Below are positions 12,839 through 22,245 of a stretch of DNA of 64,000 bases, in pieces. A program made the position numbers and the translations under genes. The notes below the pieces were generated by a model. That model was not told where the DNA came from, ran no database searches, and was given only the letters and a program-made list of their open reading frames with translations. This stretch comes from Globodera rostochiensis (taxonomy: Eukaryota > Nematoda > Chromadorea > Rhabditida > Heteroderidae), in assembly GCA_018350325.1 (NCBI GenBank), contig JAEVLN010000003.1:5349758-5413757 (forward strand). The letters are read 5' to 3'. Each line of letters opens with the position of its first letter. Within the stretch, counting starts at the first letter, position 1.

Positions 12839-13218
12839 GTTAGTGCCATGTAAATGTTTTAAACCCTGTTTAAGAATTCGCAAGTAGCCTCAATGCCTTG
12901 CGTATGGAACTTGTGGGTTAGGGTCAGGGATGGACGTGATCGAAAAAAAAAAATCCGTGACCGTTCCGTGATCAAAAAAAATCCGTGACCGTGATCCGTG
13001 ATCACGGACCCCCAAAAACGCCGATTTGGCGTGATCCGTGATACGTGATTTTGAAAAAATAAATAAATAGAGAAAACCCATTTTTTTGAAATTATCTCTT
13101 TTTCTCCGTTGTTTTCTCCTAGTTTATACTGTAAGGATGCCCACTTTAGGTAGAGATATGAATTTTTTAAAATTCATTTTTTTAGTTTTCAAACTTTGTG
13201 GGGGGGGGGGGGGGGGGT

Positions 13219-13241
13219 CGGCAGTGCTGATAGGCACCGCC
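13219..13241. repeat. Degenerate copy of the GC-rich dispersed hairpin
   Basis: CGGCAGTGCTGATAGGCACC follows a run of 17 Gs. It matches the hairpin consensus seen at 13449, 23926 and 63075 with some stem mismatches. It sits inside the hAT-like element. Confidence 0.6.
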
Positions 13242-13448
13242 TTTACACTTCGCGAAATTTAAATTCCCATTTTTATTTCTGGAACGATTTTTGTATGGTC
13301 CAGCCCATCGGAACCGCCGGGGAAAGAATTAAAAAAATTCAATTTAGGAGTGTATTTTCGGGGGGTTTTAATGCATTTTTTTGTTAAGAAATTTTCAAAA
13401 ATAAATTTTTTTGCGAATTCTGCTTAACTTTTGGTGGGGGGGGGGGGT

Positions 13449-13780
13449 CGGCGGTGCCGATAGACGACGCCGAGAAAATTTTGAATTTTTGACTCGATTT
13501 GTGAAGAGATTTTTTAGAAATGCGGTAATTTTTTGAAGCTTTTATGGCGGTAAAAAATGGAAGCTTTAGTGAATAATTAGGAAAATATTCTTAAAATTTG
13601 CAACAAAAAAAATTAACATTTTATAAGGTTTTACACTGGGTGATGTTTTTAAGATCAGTAAAAAGGAGTATCTACTTACCAATTTAAATGAAGAAAATTT
13701 AATTTCACTTGGGGGACTAGAACTCAGGACAATATAGAGTAAGAGACACAGAATTTAGCCACTGCGCCATACGAGCACTG
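13449..13780 (-). mobile_element. tRNA-headed SINE-like repeat with GC hairpin
   Basis: Read on the minus strand it starts with a tRNA-like head near 13780-13711: a box-A-like TATGGCGCAGTGGC and a box-B-like GAGTTCTAGTCC. An A/T-rich body follows, ending in a GC-rich imperfect palindrome at 13449-13472 and then AAGTTAAGCAGAATTCGC. The same order and spacing recur at 55941-56243 and 57652-57932. This suggests one SINE family. The head is too degenerate to be a working tRNA. Confidence 0.6.
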
Positions 13781-13894
13781 TATCCATAAAGTTAACAAAG
13801 TATTAAAGGATTTCTAAATTTGTCATTGTTTTTAAAACTTTCAAGCCCATAATTCTTTATGATTTCTCACCAAAAATTCCATCTTTACCAGTGC

Positions 13895-14003
13895 AAAAAA
13901 GTCTCGTTTTCCGAGACTAAAAACCCGAGAGTCGAGACCGAGACCGAGACCCAAAAAAACCGAGAAATTTCTCGGTTCGAGACCGAGACTCTCGAACAGC
14001 CCT
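13895..14003. repeat. Cluster of CGAGAC/TCTCG motifs
   Basis: About 100 bp dominated by CGAGAC and GTCTCG on both strands. The right end is TCGAACAGCCCTA, the reverse complement of a TAGGGCTGTTCGA-type hAT terminus. It lies within the 1340-bp hAT-like element. No target duplication was found. Confidence 0.4.
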
Positions 14004-14044
14004 AATAGTTACTAACCGAAAAGTCATAAGAATAATCTACATTG

Positions 14045-14112
14045 ACGGGGTTCGAACCCCAACCAAATATGTTCCAATCACCAGCACTTACCACTAAACC
14101 ACAAGCTCACAT
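14045..14112 (-). repeat. tRNA-like head (SINE or tRNA relic)
   Basis: The minus strand reads a box-A-like TGGTTTAGTGGTAAGTGC and a perfect box B, GGTTCGAACCCC, with a short GGGG/CCCC T stem. The anticodon arm is not convincing. It is probably the head of a second, truncated SINE inside the hAT-like element. Confidence 0.5.
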
Positions 14113-14398
14113 GTGAACCTATGGGTCCTAAATCCAATTATTAATCCATACTCCAATACCAATCACGGATCAAAATCACGGATTATTTCAAAAAATCCGT
14201 GACCGTGATCACGGACCCCCAAAAACGCCGTGATTGGTATGATCCGTGATCACGTCCATCCCTGGTTAGGGTCTAAAAATTGTCAGAAATTTTCTTTCAA
14301 TTGAGAAAACTTCCCGATACCGCTCTACCCTAAATGAAACTGAAAATTCTTCCATTTATGGCAGCATTAGTTTTGCTTAGTCCTTTCAAAAAACTCAC

Positions 14399-14443
14399 AT
14401 TTCCTTCAATCGTTTTCTCCACATTCTTCGGATTGTCCGACAT
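14399..14443 (-). pseudogene. Gene-family first-exon fragment
   Basis: The minus strand starts ATGTCGGACAATCCGAAG (MSDNPK) and ends at GAAAT|GTGAGT, as in exon 1 of the locus at 60339-60382. An extra A in GAGAAAACG shifts the frame, so 45 nt replace the 44 nt of the better copy. No following exon 2 is seen downstream toward 14264. The upstream 14460-14760 resembles the upstream region of the 60.4-kb copy, so a promoter-plus-exon-1 segment was duplicated. Confidence 0.7.
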
Positions 14444-14629
14444 TTGTTTTATTGCAAATCCAAATAATTTTTACGATTCCAAATGAGCTAAAAAAAACTG
14501 TGGTTTTCTTCATCACTTTGGATCCCTTGAAAATCCATTTAGTGAAAGCCCGTTCAGTGCATAATCAAACGATAATTAATTTACAAAAACTGGTAAGGAT
14601 TTTCGAAAAACCTAACTCAAACTGAATTA

Positions 14630-14760
14630 TTGTGCGCAAATGTTATGGCCGATGGATCGGTAAGGGCACATACAAAAATCGATAAATGTTTTCGTCTAAC
14701 GAGGCGGCAGAGAAGCAAAAATATTTGGTAAATTTTGTGCATTCAAAGTTGTAACTTGTG
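14630..14760. repeat. Dispersed repeat with CACAAAAATCGATAA core
   Basis: Contains ACAAAAATCGATAAATG with a nearby GACGAGAC-like block. Related copies lie at 55085-55300 and 60547-60690. Two of the three copies sit a few hundred bases upstream of a gene-family first exon, so this may be conserved 5' flank of the family, or a repeat that travelled with it. Confidence 0.45.
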
Positions 14761-14764
14761 ATTT

Positions 14765-15205
14765 TTAGATGGGGTGCGTTGATGTCCAAATTGCTCTCGC
14801 CGCCTGACTCTCTTTAAAGCACACTATTTCTTCAAACAAAAAAATTTTCATTTTCATTGATTTTGGCCAATTTTATGGGCTGTAACTTTGCTCAAAATGG
14901 TGAGCGGCGCCCAATTTTTGCATATTCGTACTCAGCTCGATGAGGGGAATCGATTGATATAAAATTTAGGCAAATTTGCGTCTGTTGAAAAAATTTTATT
15001 TTTTTAGTTTATATCAGATATTTTTAATTTATTTTAATAAAGTTTTTGTTTTCTTTTTCCCTCGAATTCGCTAGAAATGTGCCCCCCCCCCCCGTGATTG
15101 ATTTAGTTTAATTTCTTGAACATTTTATTTTTTGAAGAAATAGTGTGCTAAAAGAGAGAGTCAGGCGGCGAGAGTAATTTGGACATGAACGCACCCCATC
15201 TAAAA
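14765..15205. repeat. Head-to-head inverted pair of sat3-like monomers
   Basis: A sat3 monomer on the plus strand (14768-14850: GATGGGGTGCGTTGATGTCC then CTCTCGCC) faces a minus-strand monomer (15121-15205, ending GAACGCACCCCATC). The spacer includes GAGCGGCGCCCAATTTTTGC. Symmetric outer ends (TTTTTAGATGGGG and CCCCATCTAAAAA) look like terminal inverted repeats of a small transposon. Confidence 0.6.
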
Positions 15206-15370
15206 ATTGTTTTAGTTTATTTCTGAAAATTTTATTTTTTGAAGAAATAGTGTGCTAAAAAGAGAGAGGCAGACGGCGAGAGTAATTTGGACATCAGCGC
15301 ACCCCATCTAAAAATTGTTTTAGTTTAATTTCCTGCAGATTTTATTTTTTGAAGAAATAGTGCGGATTTT
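15206..15370 (-). repeat. Additional minus-strand sat3-like monomers
   Basis: One complete and one partial monomer in the same orientation as 15121-15205, each with GAAATAGTG and CGCACCCCATC. They form a minimal tandem outside the main array. Confidence 0.6.
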
Positions 15371-15389
15371 TTAAATTTATTTGATTTTG

Positions 15390-15693
15390 TTTTCTTTTTT
15401 CCCTCGAATTCGCTAGAAATCCCCCCGTGATTTTAAGAATCAAATCCTAAAATAAAGGCATCAAATTTTTCAGTCATCGAAAATGTAAAAATTGGAAGAG
15501 AATTGATGCTCAATGCGGAAGAAGAATGTGCGGACAGTGAAGAGAGCAGCAGTCGCCGAGTGGAAGAAAAGAGAGTGGGCTGAGTGAAGAACTATTGCAT
15601 ATTAGGTGCTGGAATCAGACCCAAAAATGCACGCACAGCATCCAACATTTGCTTGACCAAAACATTCATTCTCCCCACAGCGCTTCTTTCTTC
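15390..15693 (+). promoter_or_regulatory. Conserved upstream region of SL1 RNA gene
   Basis: The roughly 300 bp before the SL1 gene closely match, inverted, the region 63665-63960 before the second SL1 gene. Shared blocks include CTCGAATTCGCTAGAAAT, AGAGAGCAGCAGTCGCCGAG and CATTCTCCCCACAGCGCTT. A conserved flank ending at the SL1 start would hold its promoter. I cannot identify individual elements such as the PSE with confidence. Confidence 0.55.
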
Positions 15694-15793
15694 GGTTTAA
15701 TTACCCAAGTTTGAGGTACTTGGTGTATCCTGCCCAAAATATCTGTAGCATGGAATAAATTTTGGAACTGCGCGGTCCTCAACTGGGCGGTGC
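15694..15793 (+). ncRNA. SL1 spliced-leader RNA gene
   Basis: The SL1 RNA donates its 5' 22 nt to pre-mRNAs by trans-splicing in nematodes. The leader at 15694-15715 begins GGTTTAATTACCCAAG and ends TTTGAG, the canonical nematode SL1. A GT donor follows at 15716. An Sm-binding site, AATTTTGG in the context ATAAATTTTGGAAC, lies near 15758 as in Caenorhabditis. The 3' end can form a hairpin (GCGCGGTCC, loop TCAACT, GGGCGGTGC, one mismatch). The length of about 100 nt fits the family. Downstream is a disrupted spacer and the 3' half of a 5S gene in the same orientation. Nothing in the RNA itself looks broken. The 3' end is approximate. Confidence 0.92.
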
Positions 15794-15799
15794 TTAAAT

Positions 15800-16507
15800 T
15801 TGTCTTGAAAAGATGTGTGTTTACGAGTTAGCACTAAAAAGTTGGAATTTTGCAGGGATTGTTTCGGACAAATTCGACAAATTGTAGCAATTTTTTACAT
15901 ACTTTCAATTTTTGAGGTGGTGCGAAGCTTTTGTTGCGGCCCTTTAAAGCAAAAAAAAACAAAAAATGACAAAATAATCTGGATAATTTATTTTGTCATA
16001 AATGCAAGTAAATTTAATAGACTCATGTTTGGACTAGTCGTCACACTGATCAAAATTTTCCTGCGAGTCGGTATTGTACCGCCCGCGAACGCGTGATTAA
16101 GCTGAAAGTCTCGACCAGATTTTTCAATGCTAAATCATTGTTTATATATTTTTTGGCTCGTGGCCTAGTCGAAACGCCCCGTGTCGGGTTGTTGAGCGGC
16201 GCCCAATTTTTGCATATTCGTACTCAACTCGATGAGGAGAATCGATTGATAAAAAATTTAAGCAAATTTGCGTCTGTCGAAAAAATTTTATTTTTTTAAT
16301 TTATATCGGATATTTTTAATTTATTTTAATAAAGTTTTTGTTTTCTTTTTTCCCTCGAATTCGCTAGAAATGATTTTGTTTTTTGAACATTTGTCTTGAA
16401 AAGATGTTTGTTTACGAGATAGCACAAAAAGTTGGAATTTTGCAGGGGTTGTTTCGGCCAAATTCGACAAATTGGAGCAATTTTTTACATACATTCAATT
16501 TTTGAGG
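15800..16507. repeat. Interrupted SL1-5S spacer with direct duplication
   Basis: A spacer segment (TTGTCTTGAAAAGATGT to ACATTCAATTTTTGAG, about 118 bp) occurs twice, at 15800-15917 and about 16390-16507. Between them lies about 470 bp including a second copy of the block GAGCGGCGCCCAATTTTTGC to AATAAAGTTTTTG (16190-16350, compare 14905-15060). The second SL1 locus has only one spacer copy. This looks like partial tandem duplication or recombination between SL1-5S units. Confidence 0.65.
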
Positions 16508-16545
16508 AAAATTTACAGAAAGTTATTCTTGACAATTTGTCCAAT

Positions 16546-16610
16546 AAGCAACGTTGGGCCTCCTTTGTACTTGGAACGGAGACGTCCTGGTAATCGGCGG
16601 TGTTGTAGGC
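16546..16610 (+). pseudogene. 5S rRNA 3' half (pseudogene)
   Basis: AAGCAACGTTGGGCC to GGTGTTGTAGGC matches the 3' 65 nt of the intact 5S gene at 63202-63319, with a few differences such as TCCTTTGTACTTGG for ACCTTAGTACTTGG. The 5' half and the adjacent spacer are deleted. A CAGGGATGG element end follows almost immediately. It cannot give a functional rRNA. Confidence 0.85.
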
Positions 16611-16612
16611 AT

Positions 16613-16700
16613 CAGGGATGGTCGGAATTCCGAGTTCCGATTTCCGTAATTTTAAGCAAAAAGTCGGAAATTTTCGGAAAAATTTGAGACATTTTTCGAC
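16613..16700. mobile_element. Single hAT-like terminus with TTCCGA motifs
   Basis: Starts CAGGGATGGTCGGAATTCC directly after the 5S fragment and continues with repeated TTCCGA/TCGGAA motifs. It resembles the termini of the proven elements. No opposite end or target duplication was found, so it is likely truncated. Confidence 0.4.
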
Positions 16701-16710
16701 GAGACTGTTT

Positions 16711-17034
16711 GATTAAAGAATGGGGGTCCTGAATTTTATATGGTCTAACAATTTGCATCCGGGGAGGGGGGTTTCGGGGAGTGATGATTACGAATCTGAC
16801 ATCAGATTTTGTCAAATCATTGATTTTGTTTAAAATATTCCATTAAAAATGGGGGCACCAGCTTTACTATTACCAAAAATCAAGTGCTTATTTGTTTATG
16901 GAAACTTAGACAGAATCAATGATTTGACAAAATCTGATGTCAGATTCGTAATCAGCACCCCTCAAACCCCCCCCCCCCCCGGATGCAAATTGTTAGACCA
17001 GATAAAATTCAGGACCCCCATTCTTTAGGATTAC
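16711..17034. mobile_element. Foldback (long inverted repeat) element
   Basis: Two arms of about 120 bp face each other: 16711-16830 (AAAGAATGGGGGTCCTGAAT to CAATGATTTTG) and 16911-17034 (the reverse complement). They are separated by about 80 bp. Arms match almost perfectly except in a poly-G/poly-C stretch. A transcript would form a long hairpin. No coding capacity is seen; it is a MITE-type foldback. Confidence 0.8.
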
Positions 17035-17184
17035 CACGGGAAGTTTCTCGATTAATAGAAAATTTCGGACAATTTTCGAAGGTTTTCACGCCCTTCCCGC
17101 ATTAACGAGAGAATTTAAACTTTTTTAACCCGAACTTTCTTTTGAAGAAAAGAAAAAAGAATTTCGATTAAGATAGCAAAATAC

Positions 17185-17885
17185 TTTAAGCCTTCGAAGT
17201 CTTCAAATTCTGTGGGCCTTTTGTGCTCGGACTGAAAGTGGCGTTGATCAGCGATCGATTTGACTTTTTGGTGGACGCGCATTTCAATTCGAAGGAATGG
17301 TCGTTGGGTGAATTGGACATTTGCCGTGCAATTAAAGGGAATGGCGCTGAAATTGTCAAACTCGTTGGCGACGAAGTCGAGCGTCGGCTGCTAATTCTGC
17401 AAGAGCCGCTTCCGGATTATGTTATCGGATTCGAATGCCTTCGAATAAGGTAATTGTCGGTATAAATTGTTTGAAAGCCATTAAGTTTTTCCTCAAAGAT
17501 TTTTTGTTAAATTATAACATAATTTTTAGTTACATCATTTTTTTATCTTCCTCCAAATTCGGCCGTTTGCGCCAATTCTCTCACACCGTTTTTGGCGATT
17601 GCCCAAAGCTCCAAATGATCCATTCCTTTGATCTTTTTCCCGAGTTTCCGGTGGACGACAGTGCCTGGCCAAGCTTTGGCCAAATGGCTGCACACGCCCC
17701 GCGGGGATGGACTCCCGAATGCTTTGGGATGCTTTTTTTGTTCGGAAAGAATGGAGGCACTGAGAATGGTGAGTTTTAAATTTGCTTTCATGGACTTTGT
17801 TTAAATTTCTTTATTCCGTTTAAGGAATTTGTCAATTCGACCAATCCGATCAATTTTATCATCTGTCTTGGGGATTGTTCTTGGA
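17185..17885 (+). pseudogene. Gene-family pseudogene A (exons 2-4, broken)
   Basis: Exon 2 (about 17188-17449) keeps [20 protein letters not shown], then [11 protein letters not shown], a [16 protein letters not shown] block and [10 protein letters not shown]. It ends at ATAAG|GTAATT. Exon 3 starts after ATTTTTAG at 17530. It has lost about 110 nt encoding the YID to DNIC segment and rejoins at LRQFSHTVFGDCPKLQM. Frameshifts follow around the [13 protein letters not shown] motif. The donor ATG|GTGAGT is at 17769. Exon 4 starts at 17825 (EFVNSTNPINFIICL) and is cut by a hAT-like remnant near 17880. No exon 1 was found. It is a pseudogene with the cleanest exon 2 in the window. Confidence 0.85.
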
Positions 17886-18062
17886 GTCGAGATCGAGCTT
17901 CTTTCGAGCGAGACTCGAGACGAGATTCTCGAAAAAATCTCGGATCTCGAAAAATCTCGAAAATTCAGTTTTATTTGAAACGAGATGTCGAGACAAGATT
18001 TCTCGAGAATCTCGTGAGATTTTCGAGATTTCGAGACGAGATCTCGTCTCGACCGGTCTCTA
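17880..18062. mobile_element. hAT-like remnant with CTCGAGA motifs inside pseudogene A
   Basis: About 180 bp of palindromic TCTCGA/CTCGAGA motifs end at GACCGGTCTCTA, the reverse complement of TAGAGACCGGTCGAGACGAG. This matches the termini of the 881-bp element at 23607-24487. The left terminus is missing. It interrupts exon 4 of the pseudogene. Confidence 0.6.
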
Positions 18063-18179
18063 CTTAAATTACGGAGCTAAAAACTCCGATATGCAAGCTT
18101 TATACAAAGATGCATCATCAAAACTATTTTCGGATTGACCGTTTGAGGAATTTTGATGATTTTAAATGAGGAAAAATAG

Positions 18180-18345
18180 TAGAATTCTCACTGAATAATA
18201 AAAAATGTATAACCTTTATTCACGGCGCCCATCTCTGATACAAATCAATCGGGTAAATGTTTATTCCAATTTGAATTCCCATCAAATTTCATTCCGTTAT
18301 CCTGCTCATTCATAAAGTCAGTCCCAAAATTCGCGCCAAAACAAC
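18180..18345 (-). pseudogene. Gene-family last-exon and 3' UTR remnant
   Basis: The minus strand carries ACTTTATGAATGAG and AATTGGAATAAACATTTA, then CAGAGATGGGCGCCGTGAATAAAG. These match the last exon and polyadenylation region of the 58.6-kb locus. It is isolated from other exons. Confidence 0.65.
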
Positions 18346-18490
18346 ATGTCAAGAGCTGTGTGATAATCGATTCAGTAATGGCTTTCTCATATCAAAAGCA
18401 TTCCCATTACCCCGGCCACCTTTCCCTTCCCACCAGCAGGGTTGCAGCGGATGAAATTTTGGGTTACGGTCATAACAAAGACCGGTGGTT

Positions 18491-19098
18491 TTATATAACA
18501 CCACAAGACCAACCCGCACCCTCCCCTCGTTCAACTGCCTCACCTTCAGTAGCTGATCTGGGGCTGTTGTCTTGCACTGCAGGCCCCGGCTGCTGCAAAG
18601 TCAAAGTGTATGGATCACCGGAGCCGGGCAATTGCCCACCAACTTCAGGCTCCAGCTGCTGAAAAGTGGGAGAGCAGCAAGGACCGGGCTCGGGCTCGTC
18701 AGGCAACTGCCCAATCACTCCGATCTCCGCAGTCTCGACCAACCCAGAAGGGTCTAAAAAGGTGGTCACAGAATATGGCTTGTGCAATGTAAAGGCAATG
18801 CACCCACCTTCACATGCCGACATCCAGTCTCCTTCATCGTCTTCCGCCGCCTCGGATCCACCACTTTCGCGTTCTTCTGCTTCTCCACCTCCTTCAACTT
18901 CCGCTGATGTCGCTGCTGGCGCTGCGAGAGTGTAAAAGTCGAAGTCGATTCCCAGACGTCGCATCCTTTCCCGACGCTGTTTCTCACGCCGCAGTTTGAC
19001 AGCTTCATGGGCCCTACGTAAGATCTGGCCAACCAACACCACCCCTTCTTCCGCTTCTGCCGCCACCAGCGCCGCGAGAGTGTCGGACCCTTAAGGTG
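18491..19098 (-). CDS. Uncertain GC-rich open reading frame
   Basis: An open frame of about 200 codons on the minus strand, in sequence much richer in G+C than its surroundings. It has no ATG at its start: an in-frame TAA precedes it and the first Met lies inside a basic stretch (LRREKQRRERMRRLG). The order is an Ala/Glu-rich region, the Arg-rich segment, a Gly/Glu-rich acidic region, a SACEGGCIAF block, then a Pro/Gly/Gln-rich tail. The acidic-plus-SxSEG module recurs in another minus frame at 19116-19298, so the region contains diverged internal repeats. Function is unknown. It may be an exon, a relic, or chance in a GC-rich repeat; the plus strand is also partly open. Confidence 0.25.
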
Positions 19099-19371
19099 TC
19101 TAATTGTTGTCACCCTTACCAGACAAAGTCACCTTCACTTGCGGACACCCAACCGTCTTCTTCTTCTTCGGCATCGTGAGGAGCCACCGCCGGCTGACTT
19201 CCTCCCCCGGCAGGCAATTGCCCACCGTCTCCACTCCCCAAGCGGTTGTTGGTCCGCCACGCATAGCCACGCCACGCGCCGCCTCCTCTCCAACGCATAT
19301 CTGTAATTGAAGCAGATCACTTATACTCTATCAATAAACAACACTGAAAAGATCCCAGCACTAAGCTACAA

Positions 19372-20790
19372 CTGACTTAATTTAAGACCGGTGGAGCTGT
19401 CACCGGCCTTAAATGTTATCCAATCAGAAACGCCACTGCATAGTAAATGTTTCGAAACTTTTTCTCCGGTAAAAGTTTTGAATTGTGTCCCCGACAGACA
19501 GGTGCCCACCGTTTGGTCGCAAGCTCCACTGGCCGGTGGGCCCGCCGCCTCCTCTCCAACGCATATCTGTAATTGAAGCAGATCTATCAACAAGCAACAC
19601 AGATTCGTCTGAAAGATCCCCGCCACTAAGCTACAACTTTTTTAATTTAAGACCAGTGGAAGTGTTACTGGTCTTAAATTAAGACCAACATTGTTACCAA
19701 AACCTAATAAGACCGATGGACACCTCCACCGGTCTTAAGGCGCTTCTGCGTAGTAACTGTTTCGAAACTTTTCCTCTGGTAAAAGTTTTGATTTGTGTCC
19801 CCGACAGAAAAAGTGCCCACCGTTTGGTCGCAAGCTCCACTGGCCGGTGGGCCCCGGCTGCACAACGGGGTCACCGGGCAAGTCACCTCCGCCACGCACT
19901 CGGTGGTGCCCACCGACTCCACAACCAAAGCGGTCGTTGATCCGCCGCTGCCTCTCCCACGCATGGCCACGCCAAGCGCCGCCTCCTCTCCAACGCATAT
20001 CTGTAATTGAAGCAGATCTATCAACAAGCAACACAGATTCGTCTGAAAGATCCCCGCCACTAAGTTACAAGTTTTTTAATTTAAGACCAGTGGAAGTGTT
20101 ACTGGTCTTAAATTAAGACAAACATTGTTACCAAAACCTAATAAGACCGATGGACACCTCCACCGGTCTTAAGACGCTTCTGCATAGTAAATGTTTCGAA
20201 ACTTTTCCTCTGGTAAAATTTTGAATTGTGTCCCCGACAGACAAGTGCCCACCGTTTGGTCGCAAGCTCCACTGGCCGGTGGGACCCGGCTGCACAACGG
20301 GGTCACCGGGCAAGTCACCTCCGCCACGCACTCGGTGGTGCCCACCGACTCCACAACCAAAGCGGTCGTTGATCCGCCGCTGCCTCTCCCACGCATGGCC
20401 ACGCCAAGCGCCGTCTCCTCTCCAACGCATATCTGTAATTGAAGCAGATCTATCAACAAGCAATACAGATTCGTCTGAAAGATCCCCGCCACTAAGTTAC
20501 AAGTTTTTTAATTTAAGACCAGTGGAAGTGTTACTGGTCTTAACTTAAGACCAACATTGTTACCAAAACCTAATAAGACCGATGGACACCTCCATCGGTC
20601 TTAAGACGCTTCTGCATAGTAAATGTTTCGAAATTTTTCCTCCGGTAAAAATTTTGAATTGTGTCCCCGACAGACAAGTGCCCACCATTTGGTCGCAAGC
20701 TCCACTGGCCGGTGGGCTCCGGCGGCACAACGGGGTCGCCGGGCAAGTCACCTCCGCCACGCACTCGGTGGAATTGGATAGATGATTGAA
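19372..20790. repeat. 433-bp tandem repeat with paired hairpins
   Basis: About 3.3 copies, with equivalent positions at 19707, 20141 and 20573. Each unit combines a GC-rich segment (TTTGGTCGCAAGCTCCACTG, GGTCACCGGGCAAGTCACC) with an A/T-rich one. Each unit has two palindromes: TTTAAGACCAGT/ACTGGTCTTAAA and TAAGACCGATGGA/TCCACCGGTCTTA. The first copy, near 19372-19700, lacks part of the GC-rich segment. An intron-acceptor-like CAATTACAG lies on the minus strand before an open segment, so repeated exons are possible, but neither strand gives convincing coding evidence. Confidence 0.85.
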
Positions 20791-20799
20791 TGGGCATAG

Positions 20800-21480
20800 C
20801 AAATTTTAATCTAAATGTCTTAACATTTTAACTTGAAGTGAACACGGCACGGGCTCGACGGGCAATTGTCGGAACAAACTATATCACGAAATATGTAAGG
20901 GAATATGAAAAAAATTCAGCTGGCAGGGTTCGGGTCGAGGTGTGTATGCGTATAGTTGTTTTACACAAATAACGACAATTACTATTGCTTCGATTTAATG
21001 GGAAATCTCGAAATATGGCTATAAAATATGGATGAAAAAATTTTCAAATATAGCAAAAAATGGCAAGATTTCCTAATAGAAGTAATAAAAGAGATAAAAA
21101 TTTTTATATGCAAATTAAAGGCATTTCAGAGAAAATTTGTGAAAATGTGCGAAAAAAATTGTTATTTTTTTGCCGCGAATAGGTCAATTTTTTAGGCGTG
21201 CATTTTTTGATAACTTTGAAAAAGTCGATCCTTAGGTATGTGTTTTTCGTTTTTTGTATTTTTGTTAAGGAATTTTTGGAAAATGGCAACATATGGATAA
21301 AAATATGGAATATGGATAAAAATCGCAAATATGGAAAAATATGGATTATAAAATGAGCTCTAAAAGCTCCAACCAAAGTTAAAAACACTATTTATGGCAT
21401 TTATACGCTGTTCCGAGTCGCTTAACAAATTACAAGAAAAGTATGGCCCGAAAAACTGGAAATTAAATGTTGTGCTCTTC
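20800..21480. other. AT-rich stretch with ATATGG repeats, no gene seen
   Basis: Contains scattered ATATGGATAAAAATATGG-type motifs (about 21000-21350) resembling subterminal clusters of the mobile elements. I see no coding or RNA gene. Confidence 0.5.
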
Positions 21481-21484
21481 TAAC

Positions 21485-21722
21485 TAGAGACCGGTAAAAT
21501 AAAATTTCCGGGAACGAGAACGGGAATTTCAAATCTAACGGGAACGGACCGTGTCTAGGTTTATATGAGAGCCTAAAAAAATGTTGCTTAATAAAAAGTT
21601 TTATAAAAAATTTTTCAAAAATTTTGACTAGCCTACCTTACATACCGGGTGCCCAACCGTGAGCGAGCGCCCAAACGTACCCAATCGCACTCAATCGTCC
21701 CGGTTCGGAACTGTTCCCTCTA
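21485..21722. mobile_element. Possible hAT-like element with GGGAACGAG motifs
   Basis: The left end reads TAGAGACCGGTAAAATAAAA and the right end's reverse complement reads TAGAGGGAACAGTTCC. Both fit the TAGAG start of neighbouring elements, with GGAACGGG motifs at the ends. The flanking 8 bp do not match, so the boundaries are uncertain. Confidence 0.35.
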
Positions 21723-21849
21723 CCTTATTTGCGTATTTATTTATTGATTGATAAATGCGCCAAAAAGTTTTTTCTTGATGTCTAATATCAGTACAGGCCA
21801 ACTATAAAGATCGATTTTGTGTCTGCCCTCAGCGGCCCATCGCCCATAG

Positions 21850-22020
21850 GGTTTTGTGCGAGCGTGTTAAATATTTGTTATTCTTCGCTTATATTTCTAA
21901 TTTTTTAGTGATTGCCCGAGGGTTTCACGGGTAGTGAAAAGATTTTAAAGAGATTGTAAAGAAATTACTCGAATTTGCGAATTTTGCAAACAATAGGGTC
22001 CCTCCCACTATGGTATTTTT
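21850..22020 (+). repeat. Paralogous empty site of the 23.6-24.5 kb element
   Basis: The sequence around AATATTTGTTATTCTTCGC, continuing through TTAGTGATTGCCCGAGG to GCAAACAATAGGGTCCC, matches the two flanks of the 881-bp element at 23580-23606 and 24488-24620. Here there is a single TTTGTTAT (21874-21881) and no insertion. Confidence 0.8.
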
Positions 22021-22171
22021 TTATAAAAAAAATTGGGTGATTTCGTCCAACCAAAAAATGAAAATTTTAAAAAAATGTCGCCTAAATTATTTTGTATAAA
22101 TCAGAAAAAAAATTAAAAATTGGTTACCCCACTACAAAATCCTCAACGAAAGCCATAAAAATCATTTGCAC

Positions 22172-22245
22172 AGCTGGGGTTCGAAGTTCGAACCCAAAAC
22201 GCTAACGGCTCCGACCACTCACCATTACACCACCACCGCACTGTG
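22172..22245 (-). repeat. tRNA-like head
   Basis: The minus strand has a box-A-like GGTGTAATGGTGAGTGG and a box B GGGTTCGAAC, with paired ends CACAGTG/CAGCTGTG. It resembles a SINE head or tRNA relic. No clear anticodon arm. Confidence 0.4.

Larger units (their letters stand above)
12925..14264. mobile_element. hAT-like non-autonomous element, 1340 bp
   Basis: Perfect 17-bp terminal inverted repeats (CAGGGATGGACGTGATC) are flanked by an exact 8-bp target duplication, GTTAGGGT, at 12917-12924 and 14265-14272. CAGGG ends with an 8-bp duplication are the hallmark of the hAT superfamily. Both ends carry repeated subterminal CCGTGATCACGG motifs, a likely transposase-binding array by analogy with other hAT elements. 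No transposase reading frame is visible. The interior holds SINE-like sequences (13449-13780, 14045-14112) and a cluster of TCTCG motifs, so it looks nested or composite. Confidence 0.85.

Noticed and set aside
17875..18138. Arg/Ser-rich protein frame (SRSSFFRARLETRFSKKSR)
   Set aside because: It reads the TCTCGA motif cluster of a hAT-like terminus. The same peptide appears in several frames at 23.6-24.5 kb.
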